From: Flavobacterium humi | GTDB lineage: Bacteria; Bacteroidota; Bacteroidia; Flavobacteriales; Flavobacteriaceae | Reading direction: 5' to 3' | DNA length: 64,000 nt | Assembly (NCBI RefSeq): GCF_004745595.1 | Contig: NZ_SRLH01000008.1 | Span: forward strand, 124,001-188,000 | In this document: piece after piece, positions 8,601 to 17,088 of the stretch | How the letters are laid out: the number at the start of each line of letters is the position of its first letter | Position numbering within the stretch: the first letter of the stretch is position 1 | Position numbers and translations under genes: made by a program | The notes under the pieces: model-generated | The model's database searches: none | What the model was told of the DNA's origin: nothing | What the model saw: only the letters and a program-made list of their open reading frames with translations

Positions 8601-10130
8601 TTATTGTACTTCGAAAGTACAAGTAGAAACTCTCTTAGCAACCTGATCGATTCCAGAGAAAGAAGCTTTGATTTCAGAGATAACTACAACATCGCCTCTT
8701 CCTGCTTTAGAAATAGCTGCTCTAGCTCTTGAATCCATTTTGCTACCTGAACATACGATTGTAGGTTGTCCAGGAACTTTAATGTTAAATTGTGTTACGT
8801 TTACAGTTACAGGGAAATCGAAATCTTCCATTACTGCAGTAATCGTACAGTTTTCCAAGTTTGATTTAGGACCTTTAGCCGCTACTTCACCACGGATTTT
8901 TCCGGTTGGAGCAGGCAATCCTTTGATACGGAATTCTTTTTTGTCACTAACTACTTTACCATCAGGTAATTTAGCAGAAACATTGATCATTACAGAAGTT
9001 CCAGCACCTGGTTTCAAAACGTATTTACCGTTTCCAACTTTAGACATACCTGTAGCGTTAGCGTTTACGTTGTTATCACCAACACCAGCGAAAGAGATAG
9101 ACATTGGGTTAGGAACACCACGGTATACTACATTCATTTTATCAGCTGAGATAGTTGCAGAGTTAGGTCTTGGTACAACAACATAGCTTCCTTCGAATTT
9201 AAGTGGAATGTTTTTTCCATCTTCCAAGAAGCTGAATTGACCGTTGATTTTTTGCTCTCCAACAGCTCCTGCAGTTAACGAAATAACAGCTTGACCGTTT
9301 TCTAATTTACCAGGACCTTGGAATGAAGTAGGAACAGTAGATTCGTCATAACGACCTAAAACCACTTTACCTTTTACGTTCTCTCCTTGGAAATAAGCAT
9401 TTTTCTCTAAAACAACAATTGCTTGATAGTTACTGTAAGAAGCAGTTTGAACCGCCGCTTTACCTAAAGCTGCACTGATTACATCAGATTCTGCTTTTTT
9501 AGCATCATTCTGCCAAGCAGTTAATTTAGCCAAAGAAGCAATTGCAGGGAAACCTTTGAAGTGATAGTTTAAGTATTTATCTTTTAATCCTTCTTTGTTT
9601 GCAACATCCGATAAATCGAATTTTTTAGTGATCTCAGCAAGAATCGGAGCATATTTTTTGTCTCCTAAAGCCGCTTTCATATCCGCTTTGTAAGCTTCGA
9701 TTGCAGCAACAACTTCCTTACCTCTTTTAGAATAACCTTCACCTGTAAACCAGCTGTTATCTAAATTATCCGCTTTATCCATAGCCTCATAAGGTAATTT
9801 ACCATTCTCACCTTTTTCAACTCCGGTTAAAACTTCATTTTTTAAAGTTCCAACGAAATCATAGAATTTTTTAGTAGCCGCTTCCACTTTATGAGCTGTA
9901 GCCGCTGCTCCAATAAATTCTCCTTTTGCCTCAGACGCCTTAGCATCTAAAGCTTGTAACATGCCAGCATTGTTTGTAGTAGAAGCTGTATTTGCACCTT
10001 CGAATTTTTCATTCATCAATCCGAAAGCTGACAAAACTTCTTTTGACATGTTCATTGCCAACATTGCGATGAAAACCAGATACATCAGGTTGATCATCTT
10101 CTGTCTAGGGGTTAATTTTCCTCCTGCCAT
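8601..10130 (-). CDS. gldM: Gliding motility / T9SS motor protein GldM
   Basis: 509 residues: a short cytoplasmic tail, one transmembrane helix (MINLMYLVFIAMLAMNM, about 12-28) and a long periplasmic part of several beta-rich domains. GldM dimers sit inside the GldL pentamer and turn proton flow into rotation that drives T9SS and gliding. Arg9 (TPRQK), which is functionally important in the known GldLM motor, is present. The C-terminal region (GLPAPTGKIRGEVAAKGP...) is the part that contacts the GldK/GldN ring. It lies 53 bases after gldL. Confidence 0.96.
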   Translation of the reverse strand: MAGGKLTPRQKMINLMYLVFIAMLAMNMSKEVLSAFGLMNEKFEGANTASTTNNAGMLQALDAKASEAKGEFIGAAATAHKVEAATKKFYDFVGTLKNEVLTGVEKGENGKLPYEAMDKADNLDNSWFTGEGYSKRGKEVVAAIEAYKADMKAALGDKKYAPILAEITKKFDLSDVANKEGLKDKYLNYHFKGFPAIASLAKLTAWQNDAKKAESDVISAALGKAAVQTASYSNYQAIVVLEKNAYFQGENVKGKVVLGRYDESTVPTSFQGPGKLENGQAVISLTAGAVGEQKINGQFSFLEDGKNIPLKFEGSYVVVPRPNSATISADKMNVVYRGVPNPMSISFAGVGDNNVNANATGMSKVGNGKYVLKPGAGTSVMINVSAKLPDGKVVSDKKEFRIKGLPAPTGKIRGEVAAKGPKSNLENCTITAVMEDFDFPVTVNVTQFNIKVPGQPTIVCSGSKMDSRARAAISKAGRGDVVVISEIKASFSGIDQVAKRVSTCTFEVQ

Positions 10131-10183
10131 TTTTTCTAATTAGTTTTTTGTTATTAAATAAAATTTATAGTTAAAAAAACTAA

Positions 10184-10828
10184 TTATCCTTTGTTACTCA
10201 TTGCAGAAAGCATACCACCGTAAACATTGTTCAATGAAGCAATGTTAGAAGTCATAGACTGCATTTGTTCTTTTAATTTAGATGCGTTTTCAGCAATTTC
10301 GCTGTTAGCTTGTGCATTACGTGAAGCACTTTCTAATTGTACTTTGTATAAACTGTTCAATGATTCCATTTGAGCAGCTGCCATAGTCATTTCTTCAGCA
10401 TATTTCTTTTGAGAAGCGATAGCATCAACAGTTGGAGAAATGCTTTTAGCAGCTCCTTCAAAGTTTTTAATGCTATTTCCTAAGCTAGACATCAATTCTC
10501 CGTCAATTTTAGCTTCTTTCAACATAGCGTCCAATTTTTGAGAAAGTAATCCTTGCGCTTCAGTTGCGTCTTCTTTTTTTGTTTTTTTGTTAGCTTCGCC
10601 ACCCGCTAATTCTGGGTAAACCAATGACCAGTCAAGATCTTTTTCAACAGGTTCGAAAGCTGATAAAGCAAAGATTAATGCCTCTGTTACCAATCCTATC
10701 GTCAACATCACTGTTCCAGTTAGAAAACCGAACTCGAAGTGAGCGATTTTAAATAATGCTCCAAGGATAACCACTGATGCTCCCATACCGTAAGCGAAAT
10801 TCATTGCTTTTTTGCTTAAAATTGCCAT
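10184..10828 (-). CDS. gldL: Gliding motility / T9SS motor protein GldL
   Basis: 214 residues with two transmembrane helices (about 11-30 and 34-58) and a long cytoplasmic helical tail rich in Lys, Glu and Ala. GldL is the inner-membrane pentameric stator that conducts protons for the T9SS/gliding motor. Glu49 in GLVTEALIF and Glu59 near the membrane edge, known to matter in Flavobacterium johnsoniae GldL, are both present, as are Lys27 and His30. The gene sits 51 bases after gldK and 53 before gldM. Confidence 0.96.
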   Translation of the reverse strand: MAILSKKAMNFAYGMGASVVILGALFKIAHFEFGFLTGTVMLTIGLVTEALIFALSAFEPVEKDLDWSLVYPELAGGEANKKTKKEDATEAQGLLSQKLDAMLKEAKIDGELMSSLGNSIKNFEGAAKSISPTVDAIASQKKYAEEMTMAAAQMESLNSLYKVQLESASRNAQANSEIAENASKLKEQMQSMTSNIASLNNVYGGMLSAMSNKG

Positions 10829-10879
10829 AATAAATAATTTTAGTTAAGTTAAATATAAAAATAAAGTTTGGTTAGTTAC

Positions 10880-12265
10880 TTATTTGCCTGCGTTTCCAGT
10901 TACGTTAGTACCCATATAATCTTGGATAGTACGGAAACCAATATAACTTCTTGCTGAATCTGCATACTCGAAATCACGGGTTCCAACTTGTAAGAAGTAA
11001 GAAACATCTTTCCATGAACCTCCGCGAATAACTTTTCTCATATTACTGTTGTCAGATACATTTGGGTTCATAGTCGACACGAATTCATATGCTGTAGGAT
11101 CATATGATGAATCAGTCCACTCAGAAACGTTACCTGCCATGTTGTATAAGTTATAATCATTTGGCTCGTAAGATTGAGCTTCAACAGTATACAAAGCCTG
11201 ATCTGCTGCATAATCCCCACGTACCGGTTTGAAGTTTGCCAAATAACAACCTCTGTCGTTTTTAGCATAAGGACCTCCCCATGGATATGTTCCAGACTCA
11301 AGACCACCACGTGCAGCATATTCCCACTCCGCTTCAGTTGGAAGCCTGTAAGTGCTTACGAAATCCTGGTGACGTCTTTTTCTTTCAGCATTATGGTATA
11401 AAGTTCTCCAAGCACAGAATGCTTTAGCTTGTTTCCAGCTAACTCCAACTACAGGATAATCCCCGTAAGCCTGGTGCCAGAAATAATCATTATGCATTGG
11501 CTCATTGTAAGAGTACGCGAAATCTTTGATCCAAACTGTAGTATCAGGATAGATTTTCACTTCTTCCTTACGGATAAACTCTTTACGTTTTCCAACTTTA
11601 GCTTTAGCAGCTGCCTGGATGTCCATCCAAGAATAACGGAATTTCAACTTATCCACATCAATAGTTCTCAAACCATTGTAAGCTTCTTCTGCAGGAATGT
11701 ACATAGAGTCCATAACTTCAGTATAATAAGCATCAGGATATTGGCTTGTATTCCATTTCAATGCTACTTTTTTGTTTAATTTTCTACCTGCGTAAGGATC
11801 GTCGCCAGTACCTACACTATAGTAGTTGTCATACATATATTTATCATATACGCTCATATTAGTCGTATCAGCATCAACAAACGCATAGTCAGCAATACTT
11901 CCACCTTTTTTAGAAGATTTAGGATCGTTTTTCTCTCCTAATTCGTCAGCCGAGATAGCCAAACGCATTCTAACGATAGAGTCTCTCACCCAGTTTACAT
12001 ACTGTCTGTACTCGCTATTAGTAATTTCCGTTTCATCCATATAAAAGGAACGAACCGTTACTGTTTTTGTTGGAGCATCTTGTACGTTGGCTAAATCATC
12101 ATCTGATTTCCCCATAATAAAAGCACCTCCAGGTACTAAAGTCATACCATAAGGCTTCTCCGGGTGCCAAGCTTTTCCTTTAACACCTACAAGCTGTCCG
12201 TTATCTTTCGAACCACAGCTGTACAAAAATGAAACCAATACTGTTAATAAAATGAACTTCTTCAT
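10880..12265 (-). CDS. gldK: Gliding motility / T9SS lipoprotein GldK
   Basis: About 461 residues. I start it at the ATG at 12265 (MKKFILLTVLVSFLYSC) because this gives a proper lipoprotein signal with the lipobox Cys about 17 residues in; an in-frame ATG nine codons upstream adds a tail unlike a signal peptide. The rest is an FGE/SUMF1-like sulfatase-modifying-factor fold: GMTLVPGGAFIMGKSDDD, PTKTVTVRSFYMDETEITN, RLPTEAEWEYAARGG, NMAGNVSEWTDS and KVIRGGSWKDV. GldK uses this fold structurally in the outer-membrane-associated ring with GldN. It is the first gene of gldKLMN. Confidence 0.95.
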   Translation of the reverse strand: MKKFILLTVLVSFLYSCGSKDNGQLVGVKGKAWHPEKPYGMTLVPGGAFIMGKSDDDLANVQDAPTKTVTVRSFYMDETEITNSEYRQYVNWVRDSIVRMRLAISADELGEKNDPKSSKKGGSIADYAFVDADTTNMSVYDKYMYDNYYSVGTGDDPYAGRKLNKKVALKWNTSQYPDAYYTEVMDSMYIPAEEAYNGLRTIDVDKLKFRYSWMDIQAAAKAKVGKRKEFIRKEEVKIYPDTTVWIKDFAYSYNEPMHNDYFWHQAYGDYPVVGVSWKQAKAFCAWRTLYHNAERKRRHQDFVSTYRLPTEAEWEYAARGGLESGTYPWGGPYAKNDRGCYLANFKPVRGDYAADQALYTVEAQSYEPNDYNLYNMAGNVSEWTDSSYDPTAYEFVSTMNPNVSDNSNMRKVIRGGSWKDVSYFLQVGTRDFEYADSARSYIGFRTIQDYMGTNVTGNAGK

Positions 12266-12412
12266 ATAAATTTGGGTTATGTATGTATTCATAAGTTTTA
12301 AGGGCGTAAACCTATTTATTTATTTTCTAAAAAACAATTTTTTTATTAAAAAAACCTTAAAAAAATTCTATTTAGACTTGTTACGCGTTAATTACACTGA
12401 TACTTTATTATT

Positions 12413-13552
12413 TTAAATAAGATTTTTCCGTTGTGCTTTCCACCATCTTTCGGGAACTTCCCCATTACAGGCTGCCAAATAATCGTCATGTATACATGGC
12501 AATAACGTAGATTTCTTCAATTTATTATTGCTATTGGAAATAAACGGAATCTCGATCCACCATCTTTCTGTCTTATTACTCTTATAAAAGACAAGTTCGT
12601 CCTCAAGGGTCACTATATATTTTATATAATTTTCTTTTGTCCCAAACGGATATTCGTTAGACCTGTAATGAAAACCTTCTATAAAATACCAAATGATCTG
12701 GGCCACCAAAACAGATTCCTGCACAGAACCATGATGATTGAAAACCCCAAACGAAGCAACCTTATCGCTAATTCCGGCGTACCTTGACAAGGCACAAATT
12801 TCTTTGCCGGAAAAACCGTTGGGCACAAAAGTAGTAAAATTCCCCGAATCGGACGATTTTACCGCACTCAAATCCAAACTTACCAAATCGGCATCCCGGA
12901 AAACCGGTTCCGCAATGGCTGGATTGTTGCAAACTTCCCCCAGGCGATAGGCATCAAAATATAGTTTTTCAATCAGGTCAATCTCTTCCTGGGAATTAAA
13001 ATACGTCTGATAGCCAATATTACTGTAATTGAAAAGGTTATTAGGTTCATCGACGATCATTCTTGACAAATAGGAGTGCGCAGGCAATCCTTCGTCTTTG
13101 GCAAAGTCGAATCTGCTGTCAATCGCAACCAGATTAACCATCTGCTCCAGGTTATCAAAAGCCCGGTACATGGCATAGGTCAAGTCTTGCGAACCGCCCA
13201 GGACAATCGGGACAATATTGTTTTTGATTAATTCCGCCATAGCCGTCTTTACCACAAAATAAGTATCCTCCAGACGGTTTCCGGCTTCGATATTCCCTAA
13301 ATCGATAATTTGTGATTGCCAGTTGCCTGGAAACAAACTATAGAATTCCTTTCGGACAGCCGTCACATCGATAGCAACATCAGACAACCCTCTGTTTTCC
13401 AACACGCCAATAACGGCAATTGCAACATTTTCCAGACTAGGGAAATCGGTGTCGGTATGGAATACGACTTTTTTCCCTAAAGACTGCGGAGATAAGCCAT
13501 GTATGAATTCTAAAAAATCCGCCTCTAACGGCTGAAGAAAATCAAATGCCAT
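12413..13552 (-). CDS. Arginase/formimidoylglutamase-fold protein with degenerate metal site
   Basis: 379 residues with the ureohydrolase fold. Family landmarks align, but metal ligands are missing. The GGDHS motif reads GGSQD (119-123, His to Gln). The DAHxD motif reads DSRFD (145-149, His to Arg). The SxDxD motif reads SLDLS (225-229, second Asp to Ser). Three of the six usual manganese ligands are therefore replaced, so ordinary arginase or agmatinase chemistry is doubtful. It may be a binding or scaffold protein, but that is inference. The start codon is three bases after the topA stop, so it is co-transcribed with topA. gldK follows after about 150 bases. Confidence 0.75.
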   Translation of the reverse strand: MAFDFLQPLEADFLEFIHGLSPQSLGKKVVFHTDTDFPSLENVAIAVIGVLENRGLSDVAIDVTAVRKEFYSLFPGNWQSQIIDLGNIEAGNRLEDTYFVVKTAMAELIKNNIVPIVLGGSQDLTYAMYRAFDNLEQMVNLVAIDSRFDFAKDEGLPAHSYLSRMIVDEPNNLFNYSNIGYQTYFNSQEEIDLIEKLYFDAYRLGEVCNNPAIAEPVFRDADLVSLDLSAVKSSDSGNFTTFVPNGFSGKEICALSRYAGISDKVASFGVFNHHGSVQESVLVAQIIWYFIEGFHYRSNEYPFGTKENYIKYIVTLEDELVFYKSNKTERWWIEIPFISNSNNKLKKSTLLPCIHDDYLAACNGEVPERWWKAQRKNLI

Positions 13553-13555
13553 AGT

Positions 13556-16072
13556 CTATTTCTTTTTTGCTGCGGTTTTTTTAACAACTGCTTTCTTGGC
13601 CGCCGGTTTTTTGGCTGCCGTTTTCTTGGCAGGCGTTTTCTTTTCTATCAGTTCTTTTACCTGATCCAAAGTCATGGCCGCCGCATCTACATCTTTACTC
13701 AATTCGATTTTGATCTTGCCTTTGGTAATAACCGAACGGCCCCAGCGGGCTTTTTCAACCAAAATCCCTTCGGCTTCCCAGTTATGGATCACCTTATCGA
13801 TGTTTTTCTGTAATTTATCCTCGATCAGTTCCACAACATCCGATTGTGAAAGATTATCGAAATTGTATTTTTTACTCACATTGATGAACAATCCGTTCCA
13901 TTTGATAAAAGGACCGAAACGGCCTACACCTTTCTGAACAGGTTCATTTTTATAGGTAGCGATTGGAGCATCCGCTTTCGCTTTGTCATCTATAAGTTCC
14001 TGGGCTCTTTCCATGGTAACATCCAAAGGTTCTTCGCCCCTAGGCAAAGAAATAAAAACACTTCCGTGGCGTACATAAGGGCCAAAACGCCCGTTGTTTA
14101 CCTCTACTTCTTCTCCTTTATATATACCTAAGTTTTTTGGAAGTAAAAACAAATTAAGTGCTTCTTCCAAAGTGATATTCCCAATATTCTGTTCGGTACG
14201 CAGGCTGGCGAACTGTTTGTTCTCATCTTCGGCGTCACCGATTTGGGCCATCGGGCCGAATTTCCCCAAACGGACACTTACCGGCTTCCCTGTTTTTGGG
14301 TCTTTGCCTAAAATCCTTTCACCACTTTCCCTTTCGGCATTTTCCTCTACATTTTTGACCGTTGGATGGAAATGATTGTAGAAATCCTGCATCATTTGCG
14401 CCCATTCAATATTTCCTTCGGCAATTTCGTCGAAATCCTGTTCTACTTTGGCTGTAAAATTATAATCCAATATCGTTTGGAAGTTTTTCACCAAAAAGTC
14501 AGTTACGATTGTCCCGATATCAGTAGGCACCAATTTGCCTTTATCGGAACCTGTGTTTTCTTTCAGCAGCTTCTCTGCCACTTTACCGGATTGAAGCGTT
14601 AACTGTGTATAATTTCTTTCCTGCCCTTCAAGGTTTCCTTTTTCTACATAATTCCTGTTGATGATTGTAGAAATGGTCGGCGCATAAGTAGACGGACGGC
14701 CAATACCTAATTCTTCCAGTTTCTTTACCAGGGAAGCTTCAGTATATCTTGCTGCGGCACGGGTATATCTTTCGGTGGCAGTAATGTAATTGTTGGAGAG
14801 TTTTTCATTCACTTTCATGGCCGGCAGCATTCCTTCCTGTTCTTCCTCGTCATCGTCGTGCCCTTCCAGGTATACTTTAAGGAAACCTTCAAACTTGATC
14901 ACTTCACCAGATGCGGTAAATAATTCTTTATGGTTATCGGCTTCAATCTTCACATTGGTACGTTCCAGTTCGGCATCGCTCATTTGGGAGGCCAGCGTTC
15001 TTTTCCAGATCAGGTCATACAAACGCGCTTGGTCCCTGTCAATATCCACGGTGTGGCGTGTCATATCGGTAGGACGGATCGCTTCGTGGGCTTCCTGTGC
15101 TCCTTTGCTTTTGTTGGCAAAAGTCCTTGGCTTGGAAAATTCTTTTCCGTAGGAGGCGATAATTTCCGCTTTGGCAGCTTCCATCGCTTCATTGGAAAGG
15201 TTGACACTGTCCGTTCTCATATAGGTAATCAATCCGGCTTCATACAAACGTTGGGCCAATTGCATGGTAATCCCGACCGGCAGGTATAATTTCCGGGCGG
15301 CTTCCTGTTGCAGGGTTGAAGTTGTAAATGGAGCTGTTGGTGATTTCCGGGTAGGTTTTGTCTCCAAATCCGCTACCTTATATATAGAACCGATATTTTG
15401 TTGAAGAAATGCCTCAGCTTCTTTTTTGGTGCTGAAGTTCTTTGGTAATTTAGCTTTGAATGCTTTTCCGGCTTCGTTTGTAAATTCAGCCACTACAGAA
15501 TACGAGGCCACTGCCTTGAAGTTCTGTATCTCGCGTTCGCGTTCCACAATAAGCCTTACAGAAACAGACTGTACACGGCCGGCAGACAACCCGCCTTTGA
15601 TCTTGCGCCATAAAACCGGCGAAAGCTCATAACCTACAAGCCTGTCCAAAACACGGCGGGCCTGTTGCGCATTGACCAGGTTATAGTCTATCTCACGGGG
15701 ATTATCGATTGCTTTAAGGATGGCATTTTTTGTAATCTCATGAAAAACAATACGTTTCGTTTTTTTAGGATCCAGTTTCAGTTCTTCCGCCAAGTGCCAT
15801 GAAATAGCCTCTCCTTCGCGGTCCTCATCGGAAGCCAGCCAAACCATTTCGGCTGATTTAGATAATCCTTTTAATTTGGTTACCAATGCTTTCTTGTCCG
15901 GGGACACTTCGTATTTGGGTTTGAAGCCGTTGGTAACGTCTACCCCTATTTCCTTAGAAGGCAAGTCGGCAATATGCCCGTAACTTGACTCTACCTGGTA
16001 GTCGTTCCCGAGAAACTTCTCAATAGTTTTTGCCTTGGCAGGCGACTCAACGATCACTAAATTCTTTGCCAT
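13556..16072 (-). CDS. topA: DNA topoisomerase I
   Basis: 838-residue type IA topoisomerase that relaxes negative supercoils. The TOPRIM domain is at the N-terminus: Glu9 in VIVESPAKAKTIEKFLG and the acidic motif SDEDREGE at 81-88. The catalytic tyrosine is Tyr284 in GLITYMRTDS. The C-terminal third carries several copies of the topoisomerase C-terminal repeat (GKFGPMAQIGD, NGRFGPYVRHG, GVGRFGPFIKWNG, ARWGRSVI) instead of Cys4 zinc fingers. It ends in a strongly basic tail of AKK-type repeats (PAKKTAAKKPAAKK...), likely for DNA binding. The -7 box at 16092-16099 precedes it, and the arginase-like gene follows three bases later. Confidence 0.97.
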   Translation of the reverse strand: MAKNLVIVESPAKAKTIEKFLGNDYQVESSYGHIADLPSKEIGVDVTNGFKPKYEVSPDKKALVTKLKGLSKSAEMVWLASDEDREGEAISWHLAEELKLDPKKTKRIVFHEITKNAILKAIDNPREIDYNLVNAQQARRVLDRLVGYELSPVLWRKIKGGLSAGRVQSVSVRLIVEREREIQNFKAVASYSVVAEFTNEAGKAFKAKLPKNFSTKKEAEAFLQQNIGSIYKVADLETKPTRKSPTAPFTTSTLQQEAARKLYLPVGITMQLAQRLYEAGLITYMRTDSVNLSNEAMEAAKAEIIASYGKEFSKPRTFANKSKGAQEAHEAIRPTDMTRHTVDIDRDQARLYDLIWKRTLASQMSDAELERTNVKIEADNHKELFTASGEVIKFEGFLKVYLEGHDDDEEEQEGMLPAMKVNEKLSNNYITATERYTRAAARYTEASLVKKLEELGIGRPSTYAPTISTIINRNYVEKGNLEGQERNYTQLTLQSGKVAEKLLKENTGSDKGKLVPTDIGTIVTDFLVKNFQTILDYNFTAKVEQDFDEIAEGNIEWAQMMQDFYNHFHPTVKNVEENAERESGERILGKDPKTGKPVSVRLGKFGPMAQIGDAEDENKQFASLRTEQNIGNITLEEALNLFLLPKNLGIYKGEEVEVNNGRFGPYVRHGSVFISLPRGEEPLDVTMERAQELIDDKAKADAPIATYKNEPVQKGVGRFGPFIKWNGLFINVSKKYNFDNLSQSDVVELIEDKLQKNIDKVIHNWEAEGILVEKARWGRSVITKGKIKIELSKDVDAAAMTLDQVKELIEKKTPAKKTAAKKPAAKKAVVKKTAAKKK

Positions 16073-16091
16073 TTATTCTTTGTTTGAACCG

Positions 16092-16099
16092 CAAAAGTA
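16092..16099 (-). promoter_or_regulatory. -7 promoter box for topA
   Basis: TACTTTTG on the minus strand, 19 bases before the topA ATG at 16072. Confidence 0.6.
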
Positions 16100-16447
16100 T
16101 GGGATTTTTTTAAATATAGCGGTTTTGTGCATTTTAAAAGTAAAAAATGTCGGTGAAATACGGGTATTCTTTGTTAAGAACAGACGGAATGAATTCCTTT
16201 TTGGAATCACGGATTGTAAGGATTTTCACAGATTGTTTACAGTAGTAGGCTAAGGTATGTGATGCAGGCATAGTTTATTTGTACTGCACTTTGAAAGCAC
16301 TCTACCATACTACATCCATACTACATCCATACTAGATCCTGCACTTTAAACGCACTTTAAGAGCAAGCACCAAAGCCTTTTTTCCTACTTTGGCACCAAC
16401 CGAAGCAGGAAGCACCTGCGCAATCATACTATAGATTAGCCCGGATT
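16100..16447. other. Intergenic region between topA and the DUF1801 gene
   Basis: About 350 bases with no convincing gene. It contains three tandem 11-base units at 16306-16338 and several scattered copies of GCACTTT (near 16286, 16341 and 16352). I see no hairpin terminator and no other regulatory element apart from the topA promoter next to it. Confidence 0.6.
16306..16338. repeat. Three tandem copies of an 11-base unit
   Basis: CATACTACATC occurs at 16306-16316 and 16317-16327, then as CATACTAGATC at 16328-16338 with one change. It is too short and too few to be a CRISPR array. Confidence 0.85.
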
Positions 16448-16489
16448 ATGCCACACACTTACCCGACGCTCTTATATAGAGAAATAACG

Positions 16490-16497
16490 TATCTTTG
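16490..16497 (+). promoter_or_regulatory. -7 promoter box that decides the DUF1801 start
   Basis: TATCTTTG fits TAnnTTTG, 26 bases before the ATG at 16523. The box lies inside the longer reading frame that opens at 16448, so the downstream ATG must be the real start. Confidence 0.65.
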
Positions 16498-16522
16498 GGA
16501 ATACTGCGTAAACCCTAACGAC

Positions 16523-16891
16523 ATGAATACTCCAAAGCCTAAAAATATGGATGAATATATTGGTGGTTTTCCTGCTGAAGTACAGGAAATCCTGGAAAAA
16601 GTGCGTTTAACCATACGGCTTGCCGCTCCCGGCGCCGAAGAGAAAATCAGTTATTCGATGCCAGCTTTTGCACTAAATGGCATACTGGTTTATTTTGCAG
16701 CTTACAAGCACCACATTGGGCTGTACGGATTTCCTACCACTAATGATGCCTTTGCCAAAGAGCTTTCCGGTTATAAAACCGGCCGTGGATCTGTACAATT
16801 CCCGTTGGATGAGCCCATGCCTTTGGATTTGATCAGAAGGATCGTCCTGTTTCGGGCTGAAGAGAATTTAAAAAAGAAAAGGAAATCCTAA
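16523..16891 (+). CDS. DUF1801 (YdhG-like) protein
   Basis: A protein of about 122 residues of the DUF1801 family: MDEYIGGFPAEVQEILEKVR near the N-terminus, then EKISYSMPAFALNGILVYFA and HHIGLYGFP, ending in a basic tail KKKRKS. Relatives are small cytosolic proteins, one group of which has been called iron chaperone-like, but the true role is unclear. The start was chosen from the promoter box at 16490. It has no obvious operon partner. Confidence 0.8.
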   Translation: MNTPKPKNMDEYIGGFPAEVQEILEKVRLTIRLAAPGAEEKISYSMPAFALNGILVYFAAYKHHIGLYGFPTTNDAFAKELSGYKTGRGSVQFPLDEPMPLDLIRRIVLFRAEENLKKKRKS

Positions 16892-17088
16892 AGAAGCGCG
16901 ATTTGCCCTGTTTGTGTATTGGTATACTTAGCCATCCTTTGCAAAAAAGGATATTGATTTACAATGGTTTAAACACTTCGTGCATTTTTTTGGAAATAAC
17001 TCGAAATTCCTGTCACAAATGAGGGAAATTTTCGTCTTACGCTACATCAATTCCTTTTATGCCTTTAAGAAAAGAATACTACTAAATT

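Noticed and set aside
16306-16338. CRISPR-like array
   Set aside because: The 11-base units are directly adjacent with no spacers and only three copies.
16379-16402. Sigma-54-like TTGGCAC near the DUF1801 gene
   Set aside because: The following GC is one base off the needed spacing, and a normal -7 box exists closer to the gene.
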